Assembly: GCF_000189635.1 (NCBI RefSeq)
Contig: NW_002476358.1
Span: forward strand, 1 to 64,000
Reading direction: 5' to 3'
Source of the DNA: Tetrahymena thermophila SB210
Taxonomy: Eukaryota; Ciliophora; Oligohymenophorea; Hymenostomatida; Tetrahymenidae
DNA length: 64,000 bases
Every line of letters begins with the position of its first letter. Within the stretch, counting starts at the first letter, position 1. The notes beneath the pieces are model-generated. The model worked only from the letters and a program-made list of their open reading frames with translations. It was not told the DNA's origin and ran no database searches. A program made the translations under genes and the position numbers. Below are positions 38,882 to 50,690 of this stretch, piece after piece.

Positions 38882-41106
38882 TCAATAGCATCTAAAACTT
38901 TGCTTTTATATAACTGGTTCCTTATAAAGTTAACTAGGAATTTATATGTACTTTTAATAAGTAAGCATAGAATTATCTAATTTAATGTTTATTCCATTTT
39001 TTATCAAGAAAGAATGAAGGGGATTAGTTAAATCCTAGTTGTAATCTAGTTCAATGTGAGTCATTCTTTTTGGAAGGATTAGTTGACATGGTCCTTTGCA
39101 ATAATCTTTATTTTTGTTTTTTAGTAAAGAAAATAGTATATTTAAAATAATTTTTTTTTACCTAGAAGCTATTGACTTTGCTAATAAGGAATAAGTCTAT
39201 CTTGCTATCCATGAACAATAAATGTAGGGCAAACTACTTTTTAAATATTTTCTATATTAACAAACCTTTCTTTAATTAGATGCTAAGCAAAAGAACCTGC
39301 TACGTGCTTAGCAACTCCTCTAATGGAAGTAAAAGGAGATATTAAAATAAGCCCACCAACTTTTTTGTTAGCTGCTAACCAAGTTGCGGGTCCAGTTCCT
39401 ATAGATCTTCCCAAAATAATAATATTCTTGTAGCTATAATTTAACTTTTCTGTTAAAAAATTATAAACATATTGAGTATCATTGAGTATTTAATTTTCAT
39501 CAGGTTCTCCTTCGTATATTCCATATCCTTGGTATTCTACTGCAAGTACATTTAACTTTTATTTTTAATATAAATATCATTTAATATTTAGAAACTGAAT
39601 TTACCTTCAACGTATTCCTTAAATGATCTGTCAATTCATAAGATAAAGAGATATCTTCACCATTTCCATGAAAATAAATTAATACATAATTTGAAGGTGA
39701 ATAACTTTTTAAAAATAAGCAGGGAATGTATTTTTATTACTCACTATGATTGATATTATATTAATAATCTAATTCACTATTTAACCTCTATTTTATAATC
39801 TAAGAAAACATATATTAATTCTCTTTTTAATCTTTAGGTAAATAATTTTAATTTTTGTTTTGAATATTTTTAGAAGCATAAATATTATTTAAGCTTCCAG
39901 AATCATTTCTCAATTGTTAAGTTTTGTTAAATATATGTTATGTTTTACTATTTTTATTGCAATCACCAAAAACTTATTTGGTGTTTAGCTTTTGTTCTTT
40001 AATTTACTATTATTGTAATGCAATTTATTATACAGAAAAAACTTAATTAGATTTTGTTGATGTTAATTATCTTGAACTCTGCGAATGATTAATTAACTTT
40101 CCATTTTCTTGAATTTCATAAAAAGGTTATCTTTGTTAAACAGAAGGAGCTCCTACAGCTTTTACTTAAGAGAAAGTAGATTTATTTGAATCATTCATCC
40201 ATTAACTTTTCTAATTCAATTGATTATCTATTGAAATTTAATCATTAGTTTAACCTGAAATTGAAGTAGTATGGCTTGTAAAACATGATCCCTTAGATTT
40301 GTTAGAAAATATTTCACTATTTAAAAATATTTTAGAAACATAGTTTTAAACATTCTTTGGAGATTATAAATTAAATTCTTCCTAATTAACTTCATCAATA
40401 CATTCATTTAGTAAACTGCAGCTTTAGAAAGATTAATTTGTTTATTCATTCATTTGAAATGGCAAATATATTTTATTTTATGTTTATTCATTTTATTATT
40501 CATGTGTGTTTTGTAAATTAAATGTTTTTTTATTACATATTTACTTAATATCACAAATTTACTGCTGCTGCCTAATTTAAGGCTTAGAATGAAACTTAAT
40601 AGAAGATGTTTTTTAAATCTAACTTAGAATTTTTTCTTCTTAAGAAATATCTAAATTATATTCATCATTTCCCTCATTATGAATGATAAAAGTCTCTGCT
40701 TCAATATACGATTTATCCATGATATCATTTTATTTAATTGGGTTTCTAAAAAAATCAATTCTAGTATTTAATGTCTTATTAAATCCAGTTTGGTTAGCTG
40801 TAATACGATTGCTCTTACGAGGATAACCAATTGAATTCTATAATGAGAGGGAATTAGATGATTAGCATCTTTTATGCTTTATTTATTCATTTGTAGATGC
40901 TTTTTTATTTTCAATAATATTAACATTTTTAGGATTAACTTTGCAACTATCTAAATTTTCATAAATTAATTTTGGTATCCATATCAGCTCTCCCTATTTG
41001 AAATTTTATTTAAATTGATTTGTATATTTATGTAAAAATCTACTTGATGTTATTGGTGGGTGTATTTCTTTTTTGGTGCAGGAAAAAGAATAAAATTTAG
41101 ATTCAT
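38882..41106 (-). CDS. ABHD17-like alpha/beta hydrolase with a long disordered insertion
   Basis: This is probably a serine hydrolase; human ABHD17 enzymes remove palmitate from proteins at membranes, which is the closest analogy. Exon 1 (CAT 41104-41106) gives MNLNFILFPAPKKKYTHQQ. A 50-bp intron follows (about 40994-41043, GTAGAT...AAATAG). Splicing then joins in phase to GELIWIPK, a typical start for protist members. About 350 low-complexity residues follow, broken by an intron near 40420-40560. The hydrolase core has the oxyanion loop YFHGNGED, the strand VLAVEYQGYGIYEGEP, the nucleophile elbow GRSIGTGPA (Ser), VHGQQDRLIPY with the acid Asp, and a C-terminal MTHIELD containing the likely catalytic His. 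Further short introns lie near 39560-39605 and 39110-39162. The stop is TGA at 38882-38884. The N-terminus lacks the Cys cluster by which animal ABHD17 is itself palmitoylated. Confidence 0.85.
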
Positions 41107-41666
41107 AGAATTTTGTTTATTTGTATTTGCAGGTAGAAATACTCAAAATAATTAAAGCTTTTTTTCTTATCAAAAAATTTGTAAATTAAGAATTCGTTGA
41201 ATTAAATATTTAAAATATAGGCAAGTATAAACATCCCAAATAATATTTACAAAATAACAGTAATATTTTAAATTTTATAACCAACAAAATCATACATCCC
41301 TTTTCTATTAATTTAATAAGATAAGCATTTTTAAATCATATTATTAATTATTAATATTATTTTTTTATCTAGTTTAAATAGGTTTCAAGTAAATATATTT
41401 TAATTTATAATTCGATTTATTCATTTAAAAAATATAAAAATAATACTATAATTTTAGCTTAAAAAGAAAAAAAATTTTTATATTAATTTATAATAATAAT
41501 TTTCACAGCTTTATAATAAAAAATTTTAGTCATATATTGTTAATCCAACAGTTAAAATATGATGAATTGGATAACATAATATGTTCATGCTTGAATTAGC
41601 TTAATTTTTAAAAAATTTTGTAAAATAAATAAATGAAAAAATAATAAAATTTATAAATTTATTATA
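41107..41666. other. AT-rich intergenic DNA
   Basis: No gene is seen. It holds the upstream region of the hydrolase gene and the left flank of the transposase remnant. I could not identify terminal inverted repeats. Confidence 0.55.
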
Positions 41667-42118
41667 ATGCATTTATTTTTTAACTGTAAATTATCACATA
41701 ATTTCACAGCTCTCATACCAAATATTAAGTAACGTTTTGGATGTGTTTTTTATAGCACAATTTTAGGCTTAGGACAAATGGGGGAGGTATTAGTTAATAA
41801 TTATTTAAAGTATATAAATGAATTTTTATTATCTATGAAAAGAGATTTGTAATTAAAAAAGTGTGGACCAAAATACTTTTTATTTCATTATGATAAAAAT
41901 AAACCTCATTAGCAATCTGAAATGAGAGAATATCTCTAAAATAATGAGTTAATCCTTATCGAATAACAACTATTCAGTCCTGAATCAGTTTTTTGAAATT
42001 TTTTAGTTGTTCAAATTTATAGAGGAGGTTATATGATCATGAAAATTAGGATACCTTGTTCGATGAGATAGAATTAATCTCAAATTAAATAAACGAGTCT
42101 CAAATGTTTAAAACTTTT
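41667..42118 (+). mobile_element. Tc1/mariner-like transposase remnant
   Basis: Read with TAA and TAG as Gln, a frame starting at ATG 41667 gives YLKYINEFLLSMKRDLQ, then FLFHYDKNKPHQQSEM, EYLQNNELILIEQQ and LFSPESVF. This order matches the mariner catalytic core: a region like LNEALKEK, then the second catalytic Asp in a motif like HHDNARPH, then VLPHPPYSPDL. The match to the Asp/His block is good. The region around the first Asp is unclear, and the frame has a TGA (about 41993) just after the SP motif. The element is therefore a fragment of perhaps 100-150 residues without recognisable ends and is presumably inactive. Ciliate germline genomes carry many such elements, and they are normally removed from the macronucleus. 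Confidence 0.5.
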
Positions 42119-42935
42119 AATAACTTTATACTAAATATAGAATTATGTGAAAAAACTAACTTTGGCTATTTTTATCATATTTTATAATATTAATTTAAAA
42201 AATTTATTATCATTTCTTTGTTTAGGCATCGCTAATTATTTGTTTTTTTAAATAAGCTATTATTTCAAAAAAAAATTAATAAAAAAAATAAAAGGGTTTA
42301 CATTTTTAATATGATCATAAAGATGTAAATAAATACTAAATTAAAAATTTAAATTTTCCAATATATACTTTTTTTATAATATACAGGATTTGTCTTTTAA
42401 ATTTTTAAATTGCAAATGAAATGAATGAAAAAAAATGTTAATCAAAAATTAAATATTTGCTGATAAATTTAAAAATTTTTCAATGAAAAATAAAAAGTTT
42501 AATTAAACATTACAATTTTTTTTAAAAATTAGATTGAATTAACTGTTGAAATTATTTTATAGTTTATTTAAGGTGCTTATTTATGAAATAAACATAATTT
42601 AAATTGAATAAAATATAAGCATCAAATTTTTTTTAGGCAATTAGGTAATTAGAAATATTAAGCTATGAATGAACTCAATGTAAGTTTTTAGTATTTATAA
42701 AATAATTTTTTAACTAGTTTTTACCAAAAAATATTTTTAAAAATGTATTACCTTTAATAAACCCCTTAAATTATAAATCTGAATTAAATTTTATTTAAGG
42801 TATATAGGTATATTAAATGAGTACATCTCATAAAAATATGAATATATATATTCTATAGAAGCATTTTATCAAATTTTATAACAAATAAGTATTTTAATTT
42901 ACTGTTTTTAAAAACAGTTATTATTATAAGGATGA
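42119..42935. other. AT-rich intergenic DNA
   Basis: No gene is seen on either strand; it includes the right flank of the transposase remnant and the 3' flank of the LRR-like gene. Confidence 0.55.
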
Positions 42936-44894
42936 TCAATCAAAGATTAAATCAAAGTGAGATTACATAGGTTTATATACCAATTAAGGCTATACCAGCT
43001 TTTGATAAGCTACATACTGAAGGATTTAAGTATATTTTAAATGAATATACTTATTTGATATCACATAATTATATCTTATATGTTAAAACTCTGTCAAATA
43101 ATTTGCTTCCAAAAAAACATATGGGTCTTCTTTTTGATCTTCTTCCATAAACATAAATAAATTTGTATTTTCATATATTATTAACTATTAAAGATATGGT
43201 TATTCTTAGAACAATTATTTTAATAATTTTGATTGTAGCTTATATATTTTAAAACTTAGAAAATAAAGTTCTTTACAACATTAAGAAATTTCTATGATTT
43301 TCTTGAACTCCATTATTTAAGATTTTATGGATAAGCTTTTTAAATAATTTGAACTTTTTAATTATATACCTTAAATTATTTTCATTATTAAAATGTGGTT
43401 TATCTAATATCCAACAAGATTAAAAGTGAGAGATTTCATTTTTGTAAATTTTTAATAGTCTTCTTATTTGAATTAATAATTATCAGTATATTCAATACTG
43501 AGTGAAGACATTTCAGAATTTTAATTAAGCATAATTTTATTATATAGAATGCACAAAAATATATTTTCTCTAGAGGTATATGAAATTTAAGGCTACATTT
43601 GATCCCATATACTATCTTAGTTATTATCTGTGACTTAAATATAATTACCTCCATATATTATTTAAAGAAATTTTAATTTTCTTAATTAGCAAATTGCTTC
43701 AGCAATTAAATTACTTTCTTCAGAATAAAATCTTTCATTTACTTCTAATTGCAGTGACTTGAGCTGATTTTCAAATCTTTAAAAAATTTGAACAATAGCT
43801 TAGCAAATTGATTTCTTTTCAGAATATTATTTTTATGTAGGAAATACCAAGTAAAGGGAATCCAAATTTGTTAGAGTTTGTATATTTTTCACAAGAAACC
43901 CCATATCTTCTTGGTTTATTTTACAATCAAATAAATCTAAATTCAGCTTTTCTAATTAAGGCAAGCAAGAAAATATGGAAAAGAACTTTCCTCCTGTATG
44001 TTAACTAAATGATATCCCTTGCAAATATAGCTCTTTTAAATTCTTAAATCTCTTCATTCCTTAAACAAATTTATCCATACACTAAGCATTTATCATTTAT
44101 GAGTCTATATAAGCTAAGCTTTGTATGTTACATGATATTTTTGCAATTTATTAGATGAAGCTTAAAGTATTATTAACAGTTAAGCGATTTTTACTAATGT
44201 TCATACAAAGTTTTTTTAATTTACTCATTTTCTAAATAGCTTTGAATAATGCTTAAAAATATTACTAATCTAAACCCAAATTATTAAAATCAATTGAAAT
44301 ACCTTCTAAATTAGTCAAAACACCTAGTTAATTAGGTAATTTGAGAAGTTCTTCTACTAATTTTTAATTGTTTTTATCTAGTTCTATTTTAATGTCTAGT
44401 TACTTAAAACATACATTTGAACCATTTTTTTTATCAATTATTGATAAAAAGTCATATAAAGTTTGCAATTCCTAGCTACGTTTAGAATAGATCTTTAACT
44501 CAAATTAAATTATATCTAAATTGTTAAATCCCTATAAAAACTAAAGTAAATACTTTTAGGTTAAGTTTGCTGATTTTGTCTTTATTTAAAACATCTCAAA
44601 TGCTATTTACTACACAGTATTTTTAAATTTTGGAAATGCTGTATTTAATAAGTACTAAAATACTTCATGCACTTCATCAGAATCAGAAATATTTATTTTC
44701 ATTTATAATTCTGAAATATCATCTAATGCGTCTATAGTTTATTTAAATTTATCAAAATCTAATACGTCTCCATCACTAAGAACAATTATTAACTTATTTA
44801 AGCTCTGTAACTAATTCTATTCAAGTTTATAAGATGAAAGATTATCATATCTAATGAATCTAGCAGGAACTTTAGCTTAAAAAACATTTATCAT
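42936..44894 (-). CDS. leucine-rich-repeat-like protein of unknown function
   Basis: An intronless frame of 653 codons runs from CAT 44892-44894 to TGA at 42936-42938. The product (652 aa, start MINVFQAKVPARFIRYDN) has spaced hydrophobic patterns of ciliate LRR proteins. Examples are LQSLNKLIIVLSDG, LTNLEGISIDFNNLGL, MSKLKKLCMNISKNRL, LPQLEKLNLDLFDCKI and YLKSLSIKSQIMEF, recurring about every 25-30 residues in the middle. Individual repeats are divergent and lack the strict LxxLxLxxN consensus throughout. No membrane segment, kinase or F-box is visible. Such proteins are very numerous in Tetrahymena and Paramecium and generally uncharacterised. The fragment at 50067-50690 belongs to the same broad type. 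Short plus-strand open stretches inside this gene are antisense shadows. Confidence 0.78.
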
Positions 44895-46287
44895 TTTTAA
44901 AATAAATATCTTAATGTTAAATATTCTTATTTATTATTTATACAAATTTTGTAAATTTAGAATTTATTACTTTATCTTATCTAATTCTGATGTATTCTAT
45001 GAAAAGAAATACCTTTTTAGAATACTATCAATATACAACAAAAATTTTAAGAGTTATTATAATTTCATTTCAGTTTTTAAAAATTCAACGATTTGGCTCC
45101 TCTTTTTTTATTAATTTAATTTTAATTTCAGTCTCTCATTTTTTTTTCTTTCTTATTAACTTAAATTAAATTCTACATTTATATAAATTAAATAATTTCA
45201 TTCAATGAATTAACAATTTAAAAGGAGTGAAAACAAAGTATTAAAATAATATTTCCAAATAAAGGATATTCATAATAAAAATAATGGAGGATAAATAATT
45301 AATTATCTAGCTCTACATAATTCATTATATAAAAATTAATTTTTACTAAACAGAATACTAAATAAGTTATAAAAAATTTTCATAAAATATTATAATTTGC
45401 AATTTCAAAAAGATTTATTCATTAATTTTATAGAAATATTTATGAATTAAATTAAATTTAAAAAATGATGTTATAAAGGAATATATTTTAAAATTTTTAA
45501 AAGGAGGCAATTATGTAAAAAAATAAAATATATTTTGATGATTTTGTAATATGCTTTTGTTTCTACATAAAAATTATTTTTTATGATAGAGTATAAAATG
45601 GAGGGAATATAATAAATAATAATAGAAACATTTTAATTGAAAAATGTATTTATATTTATCAATTTAAAGATAGTTTGTTTGTTCCAAATATTTACTTTTA
45701 AATACCATCTTTAAAATAAATTAATAATATAAAAGTGTAAAATTAAATTTATTGAATAAGTAGAAATTAAGTTGATATTTTAACATAAAAATAGTTAATT
45801 AGTCTATCATAAGCATTTCCTTATAATATGTAAATATAAAATATTTAATTAATTTTTCTATATACTCCTATTTTATACTATTTGAAATTTTAATTTGAAC
45901 TCTTTTATAGTATTTTTTTGGTTAAAATTGTATTAATTTTAAATCAAAGAACAAAAAAATGAGTTTATTTTATTTAATAAAATATTTTAATAATAAATAT
46001 TGGGATAAATTATAAAATTAATATAATATGAAGATATGAATTTTTTATATACAATATTTTTTATTTAAAATAATTTAGTTAATTTGATATAGTTTCTAAA
46101 TATATTTATTGATTGATTGATTAATAGATAGATAATCAGACTGAAGGATAAGATATTATTTTTATTTGTCTTAATAAATATTAATTTGGGTAATATGAAG
46201 ATAGAATTAGAAGATGTAAATAAACTATTTTTCTTTTTTTTTTAGTTGACTTTACTTAGTGTTTTTATAAATAATAAAATAAATTAT
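44895..46287. other. AT-rich intergenic DNA
   Basis: Nothing convincing. Short hydrophobic open stretches near 44914-45114 look like AT-rich noise. A GATT/GATA microsatellite lies at about 46109-46137. Confidence 0.6.
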
Positions 46288-47424
46288 TCAATCAATCTTT
46301 TATGGCTCTTCGTTCTTTTTAACTAATATCTTTTTTTGAACACTCTCATATATTTTTAAGATGTCAGGATGATGGATTAACTGATCAAATTAATTAGATT
46401 ACATAGTTTTAGGTCTTTAAATTGGTTATTCATCATTTATATTTGGAAGTATCCTATTTTATGCATTCGTTGGTAGAGTATTATATATATTATTAATAAA
46501 TGGCGGTGGGGATTAAGTTGGAGCTCCATTTGACTTAGATCCTAACTCAAAATCTATTTAATCTGCACTTAGAGGTTAATCTTTGTCTTACATATTATCA
46601 ATAGGACGTATACTGACATCATCAAATGCTTAAATAAGATTAGTCCACTCTTATATTTCATCTTAATTTTATTTTTTTTGTTAATCTGTACCAAATCCTG
46701 TTTTTGTACTTCTTTAAGTAGGTTAAGCTTTACTGATATTTTAGTTATTCTTAGATTGCCTACCATTATCTTTTCTATCAGTTTACATGTTAATATCCTC
46801 ATTATCCTCAGTGATTCTGATGATATTATTTTAATTATATACTTGTTCGCTTTGTATTATATGAAGCACCTAAGATTGCTATCCTTGAGCTCCTACTTTT
46901 TATTATTGACTGATCTTTTTATTTTAAGCATTATTTTCATCAAGATTGTTTACTATATTATACTAGGTTGTTTGTTAAGCGCTTTAACTAGCTGTTTGAT
47001 CTTTATGGATAGCTTAATTCATATCATTAGCTTTTTGATGGCTAATTACTGTCTTACTGTTGTTAACAAAATTGTTATCTATGGTTATTTTTTCTGCAGT
47101 CTTTTCTGATTTTTAATATTTTTATTCATTTGTATTGGATTCAGCTATATTTTTTTTTTAAGCAGTATGCAAATCATCCTTATCTAAAATGTTGATTGGG
47201 AGAATATTTTAGTCTTTATTTTATTACACGCTTACATTTTATTTTAGTTCATTTGTAGATCCATTCGGTATCTTTTACGTTGCTTAAAGGGAATTAGTCT
47301 CATATTTTAATATCAGCTCTTAGTGTTATTTTATTAATATATCAAGCTATTTTTCTTTTTCATTAAGCCTAGCTAAAGTTTTCTCAACTCTAGTATCAGG
47401 TTTTTTAGTTTGTGTGCATCCCAT
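46288..47424 (-). CDS. Gln/Asn-rich protein with probable N-myristoyl/palmitoyl anchor (MGC start)
   Basis: An intronless frame of 379 codons runs from CAT 47422-47424 to TGA at 46288-46290. The product (378 aa) begins MGCTQTKKPDTRVEKTL. Gly2-Cys3 followed by Thr/Lys is the classic pattern for N-myristoylation plus palmitoylation, so I infer membrane tethering on the cytosolic side. A short charged helix (KTLARLNEKEKQLDILIKQH, about residues 15-35) could be a coiled coil. The remainder is a hydrophilic, Gln/Asn/Asp-rich, probably disordered chain with a Pro run (TQSPPPFINN) around residue 310. No domain is recognised. The opposite strand reads as an apparent multi-pass membrane protein interrupted by TGAs; that is the antisense of this gene, since its TCA serine codons become TGA. 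Confidence 0.75.
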
Positions 47425-48180
47425 GCTTTTTATTTAAAGATATTGTATTATTATTTGTCAAAAACTCAAAATGTGCAATCAATCAGTGATAATAATAGTA
47501 ATAAATATTTGCTTGAAAGTAATAAATTATTATGCGATTATTAAATTATAATTTTTTTTGCGAAATTTGATCTTAAATAATTTTTGTATTAAATATTACT
47601 AAATAAGTAGAATAGATAAAATTTTAAATCTTTAGACTCAGCAAATTACTAAAAAACTTAAATTTATTTTTATAAATACCTTATTTGTAGCATTTTTATA
47701 TTCAATTGGAGAGAAAAAGTATAACAATATGTGAAATGATAGAATGTTTGTTGATAAATTAAGTACTAATTTTTAGCAAAAATAAGTTTTTTTTTTAATG
47801 AATTATTTTTTGTATACAAATACAATCAAATAAATACTCATTATATACTTATAATATAATTAACGACTAATAAATTAAGAAAATTTAGCTTTAAAAATAA
47901 ATTTAAATGGCTATTTTCAAAAATAATTTGATAGTTAACCTACTAATATTTCTTTGATATTTATTTACATTTTTATATATTAAAAAGACTATGAGAAATC
48001 CATACATTTCTATTCATTTGGAGTATTTAGTTATTAATACAAAAAAAGAAAATATTTATTTAGATCACTTGAAATAGTAAATATAGATATGAATTGATAA
48101 AAGTATGGATTTAATAATACTTGGAATATCATATATATCGAGTTATTATATGTTGAACAACAAGATTTAATATATTGTAA
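47425..48180. other. AT-rich intergenic DNA
   Basis: No gene is seen; contains the upstream region of the minus-strand gene ending at 47424. Confidence 0.6.
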
Positions 48181-48417
48181 TCAATAATCTCTATTTCTAC
48201 TTCCTGTATTTTAGTTATTTTAATTGCTATTTACAAAATCAGATACTGCTTAATCTAAAACATTTTGATTTTACTAATATGGTTGCTAGAACTGTTAATT
48301 ATTTTATTATTATTTTCCTCTTTAGTTTATTCCTAGTGAAGTCATTAATACGTTAACGGAATATGCACCTATCACACATCCGCCAATTACACCTACAATT
48401 TAAACTACAGTGTTCAT
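48181..48417 (-). CDS. small single-pass membrane protein, 78 aa
   Basis: From CAT 48415-48417 an intronless frame of 79 codons runs to TGA at 48181-48183. It begins MNTVVQIVGVIGGCVIGAYS, a Gly-rich hydrophobic segment (residues 4-28) without flanking charge. A Gln/Asn-rich hydrophilic tail follows (FQQPYQQNQNVLDQAVSD) and ends in TGSRNRDY. The contrast between a clean hydrophobic N-terminus and a polar tail, with locally higher GC, suggests a real small protein, perhaps organellar (mitochondrial inner membrane) or secretory. I do not recognise a family. It is too short for stop-codon statistics alone to prove it. Confidence 0.5.
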
Positions 48418-48889
48418 AATTTAATTAAATTTATTTTTATAGTGTTTTTAAAGTAATTGCTTAAAAAATTAATAATCATTAAATTTTATTTAGGTATTTT
48501 AAAAGGTTCATCAGATCTTTAAAAATAAAAAGAATCTAATAATAATAGATAGACAGACAGACAATACTTAGAATATTCCATATAAAATTGAATTTTCGAG
48601 ATTTTAGAATACATTTTCTATTTTAGTTTCAATATTTTTCAGAAAAATAACTATTTTTGTTTTTTGAAATATGTGAATTATTTTTTATTATTAGATGACA
48701 ATTGGCTTATTTTTTCGATTATCTTATGTAGAATATTTATATAATTTAAAAATCCTTCCTTTTACATTTTTTCAATTATATTATTAATTTATTGGTAGGA
48801 GTATTTATAATTTAAGAGGAATAATTTGCAAAAATTAATTATTTAATTTTTTACTAATAAATAAAGTATCCTAAAAAATTCTTAGATAA
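48418..48889. other. intergenic DNA with a small microsatellite
   Basis: AT-rich spacer between divergent genes. A GATA/GACA run lies at about 48547-48562. Nothing else is seen. Confidence 0.6.
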
Positions 48890-49537
48890 ATGGCTAAAAC
48901 GCAAAAAAAAAAATAGCAAAAAAAAGAAATCGTTATTGCGAACTAAGTTCCAATTGAGTTCCAAAAAAAGTCTGAAAAATTAGTAAAATTTATGAATGAC
49001 TGTATGTGGTTTCCTAAGAATTATGAGTAGATTGATTTACAATAAAATATAATTCATCCATTCTAACTTATAAAAGATTTTCGTTTGATGATAAGGGCGA
49101 AATAGTGAATCTCACAATAAATACGTAAAATAAATTAGTAGCGCCATTAAAAAATAAATAAAATAATATTTTTTAAAGTCATAAAAACAAAGAGCCAAAT
49201 GTACAATTTGAAGAGGTATTGAAGGAAATACATTCAAAATTTTCTTCTATATATAATTTATAGCTAAATATAGAGTAAGTATAGTTAATATTTAGATAAA
49301 AAAGATATGTTAACATAAATAAATAGAGAGCTGCTTGAAAAATAGTATATTGATCAAATTTAACCTTTATAAAACTTTGAAGAAACATTAGAGATTTTAA
49401 ACTTAAATCTGAGGTATTTATTATATAAATATCATCTTATATATTTAAAATGTAATCAAACAGAAATTAAGGTTTGGATAAAAAGTATTTTGAAAAGGCT
49501 GTAAAATATTTTTGCTTAAATGGCTTAAAATAATTGA
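48890..49537 (+). CDS. small coiled-coil-like hypothetical protein with an apparent framesh
   Basis: The full call is: small coiled-coil-like hypothetical protein with an apparent frameshift. The ATG at 48890 gives a Lys/Gln-rich start (MAKTQKKKQQKKEIVIA) and continues to ...HPFQLIKDFR before a TGA at 49106. Coding character then continues in another frame (FDDKGEIVNLTINTQNKL) until an intron of about 52 bp (GTAAGT...AAATAG, near 49274-49325). That intron joins cleanly to ELLEKQYIDQIQPL and a helical C-terminus ending KSILKRLQNIFAQMAQNN, TGA at 49535-49537. Moving between frames near 49085, at a run of T, would restore one protein of about 190 residues. This could be a sequencing or assembly slip, a real mutation, or an unrecognised intron. 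No family is recognised; the C-terminal half looks alpha-helical with heptad-like Leu/Ile spacing. Confidence 0.5.
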
Positions 49538-50066
49538 CTCTGTACATTGAGTAAATAATTTAATCTTTTCTTTTCACCTTCAATCAATCAAACTTACAAA
49601 TAAAACAGAAAAAATCCTATTAACTCAGGAATATGCACTTTATACACTTAAATGAGATAGATGGAAAATCTTGTTAAAGTCCATGTGGAAGCGAGATAAA
49701 TATCATTTGATAAAAAGCAACTCAGTAATTTAACAAAATAAATATAATAATTGTCATAATTATCCAGCTTTCACCTTAACTTATCGTAAATTTATTATTT
49801 ATTTTATTTAAAATAATTTTATGATAACACAATAAAAATTATTATTTTTTATTAGAATTTTTTACATAAATAATTTATTTTATTTTGTATTTAATTTTTA
49901 TTTTCAGAAATATTTGATTTTATTCATAAAATTTGATTTTAAATAAATTATTTTTTTATAAGATCTATTTATTTATTTATTTGAAAATATTTATATAAAA
50001 ATTTATCTGCTTTTTAGTTAGAAAGAATTATAAAATAATTAATTTATTCTATGATTAAAAAGAGAT
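49538..50066. other. AT-rich intergenic DNA
   Basis: No gene is recognised. An upstream exon of the LRR fragment could lie here, but I cannot identify one. Confidence 0.5.
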
Positions 50067-50690
50067 AATTCCCTCAAATCAGTGGAATAACTATTTGAAG
50101 GTTTTTCGAAAATGAGCAATCTTAAACACCTTGGCATAGATTTAAAGTAAATATTTTAAAAAATTGACCATTTTTAATTATATTTTATGTTTTAGGAAAA
50201 ATGAAATAAATGAAAATGAGGTGGAGAAGATTTCTAAACATGTAGCTAAATACTAATTTCTAGACTCACTTTTTATAAATTTATCTTATAACAAAGTTTA
50301 TATTAATGGCTGTGATTATTTAGGAGAAGCTTTATAAAATTTAAAGAATTTGATCAAGTTAGAATTGAGACTTGAGTAATATTGACTATTTGAAATTTGT
50401 AACTAAGTTAATTTTTTTTTAGTTGGGATAATGTATAGGATTTAGGGAGTAGTATATTAGGTTCTCATATTAGAAAGATGAGCGGATTAATAGATCTAGA
50501 TATTAGACTAAAGTAGAATTTTAATAAAATTAAAAATAATATTGCCTGATAAAAATATGCTTATTTTTTATCAAAAAGCTACAATAAAATTTTTAGACAG
50601 GAATTCATATAAAACTAGTTGATAGGTATGGACAATTTGATAAGACTAAAAATTTAAATTTCAGATAAGTAAATTAAATTATTTCATTTT
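50067..50690 (+). pseudogene. leucine-rich-repeat gene fragment
   Basis: Three coding-like pieces are separated by plausible introns. The first reads NSLKSVEQLFEGFSKMSNLK (from about 50067). The second, after an intron at about 50149-50194, reads SLFINLSYNKVYINGCDYLG then LQNLKNLIKLELRL. The third, after an intron near 50376-50421, reads WDNVQDLGSS ... MSGLIDLDIRLKQ and ends at TGA 50547. A further LRR-like snippet (MDNLIRLKIQIS) lies near 50630-50670 in another frame. The repeats follow the ciliate LRR pattern also seen at 42936-44894. No in-frame start codon precedes the first piece apart from the internal Met at 50112, and the pieces lack an N-terminal domain. I read it as a truncated, decaying LRR gene. 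A short but functional gene with a missed first exon is the alternative. Confidence 0.42.

Noticed and set aside
42932-43297. 121-residue plus-strand frame containing GLLFDLL, reminiscent of autophagy protein ATG5.
   Set aside because: It lies wholly inside the intronless 652-residue minus-strand LRR-like gene, and the similarity is limited to a short hydrophobic motif.
46361-47734. Plus-strand frame that reads like a multi-pass membrane protein, with TGA falling where Trp might fit (apparent TGA recoding).
   Set aside because: The minus strand over 46288-47424 is completely open from an MGC start to a TGA. The plus-strand TGAs are the antisense of TCA serine codons.
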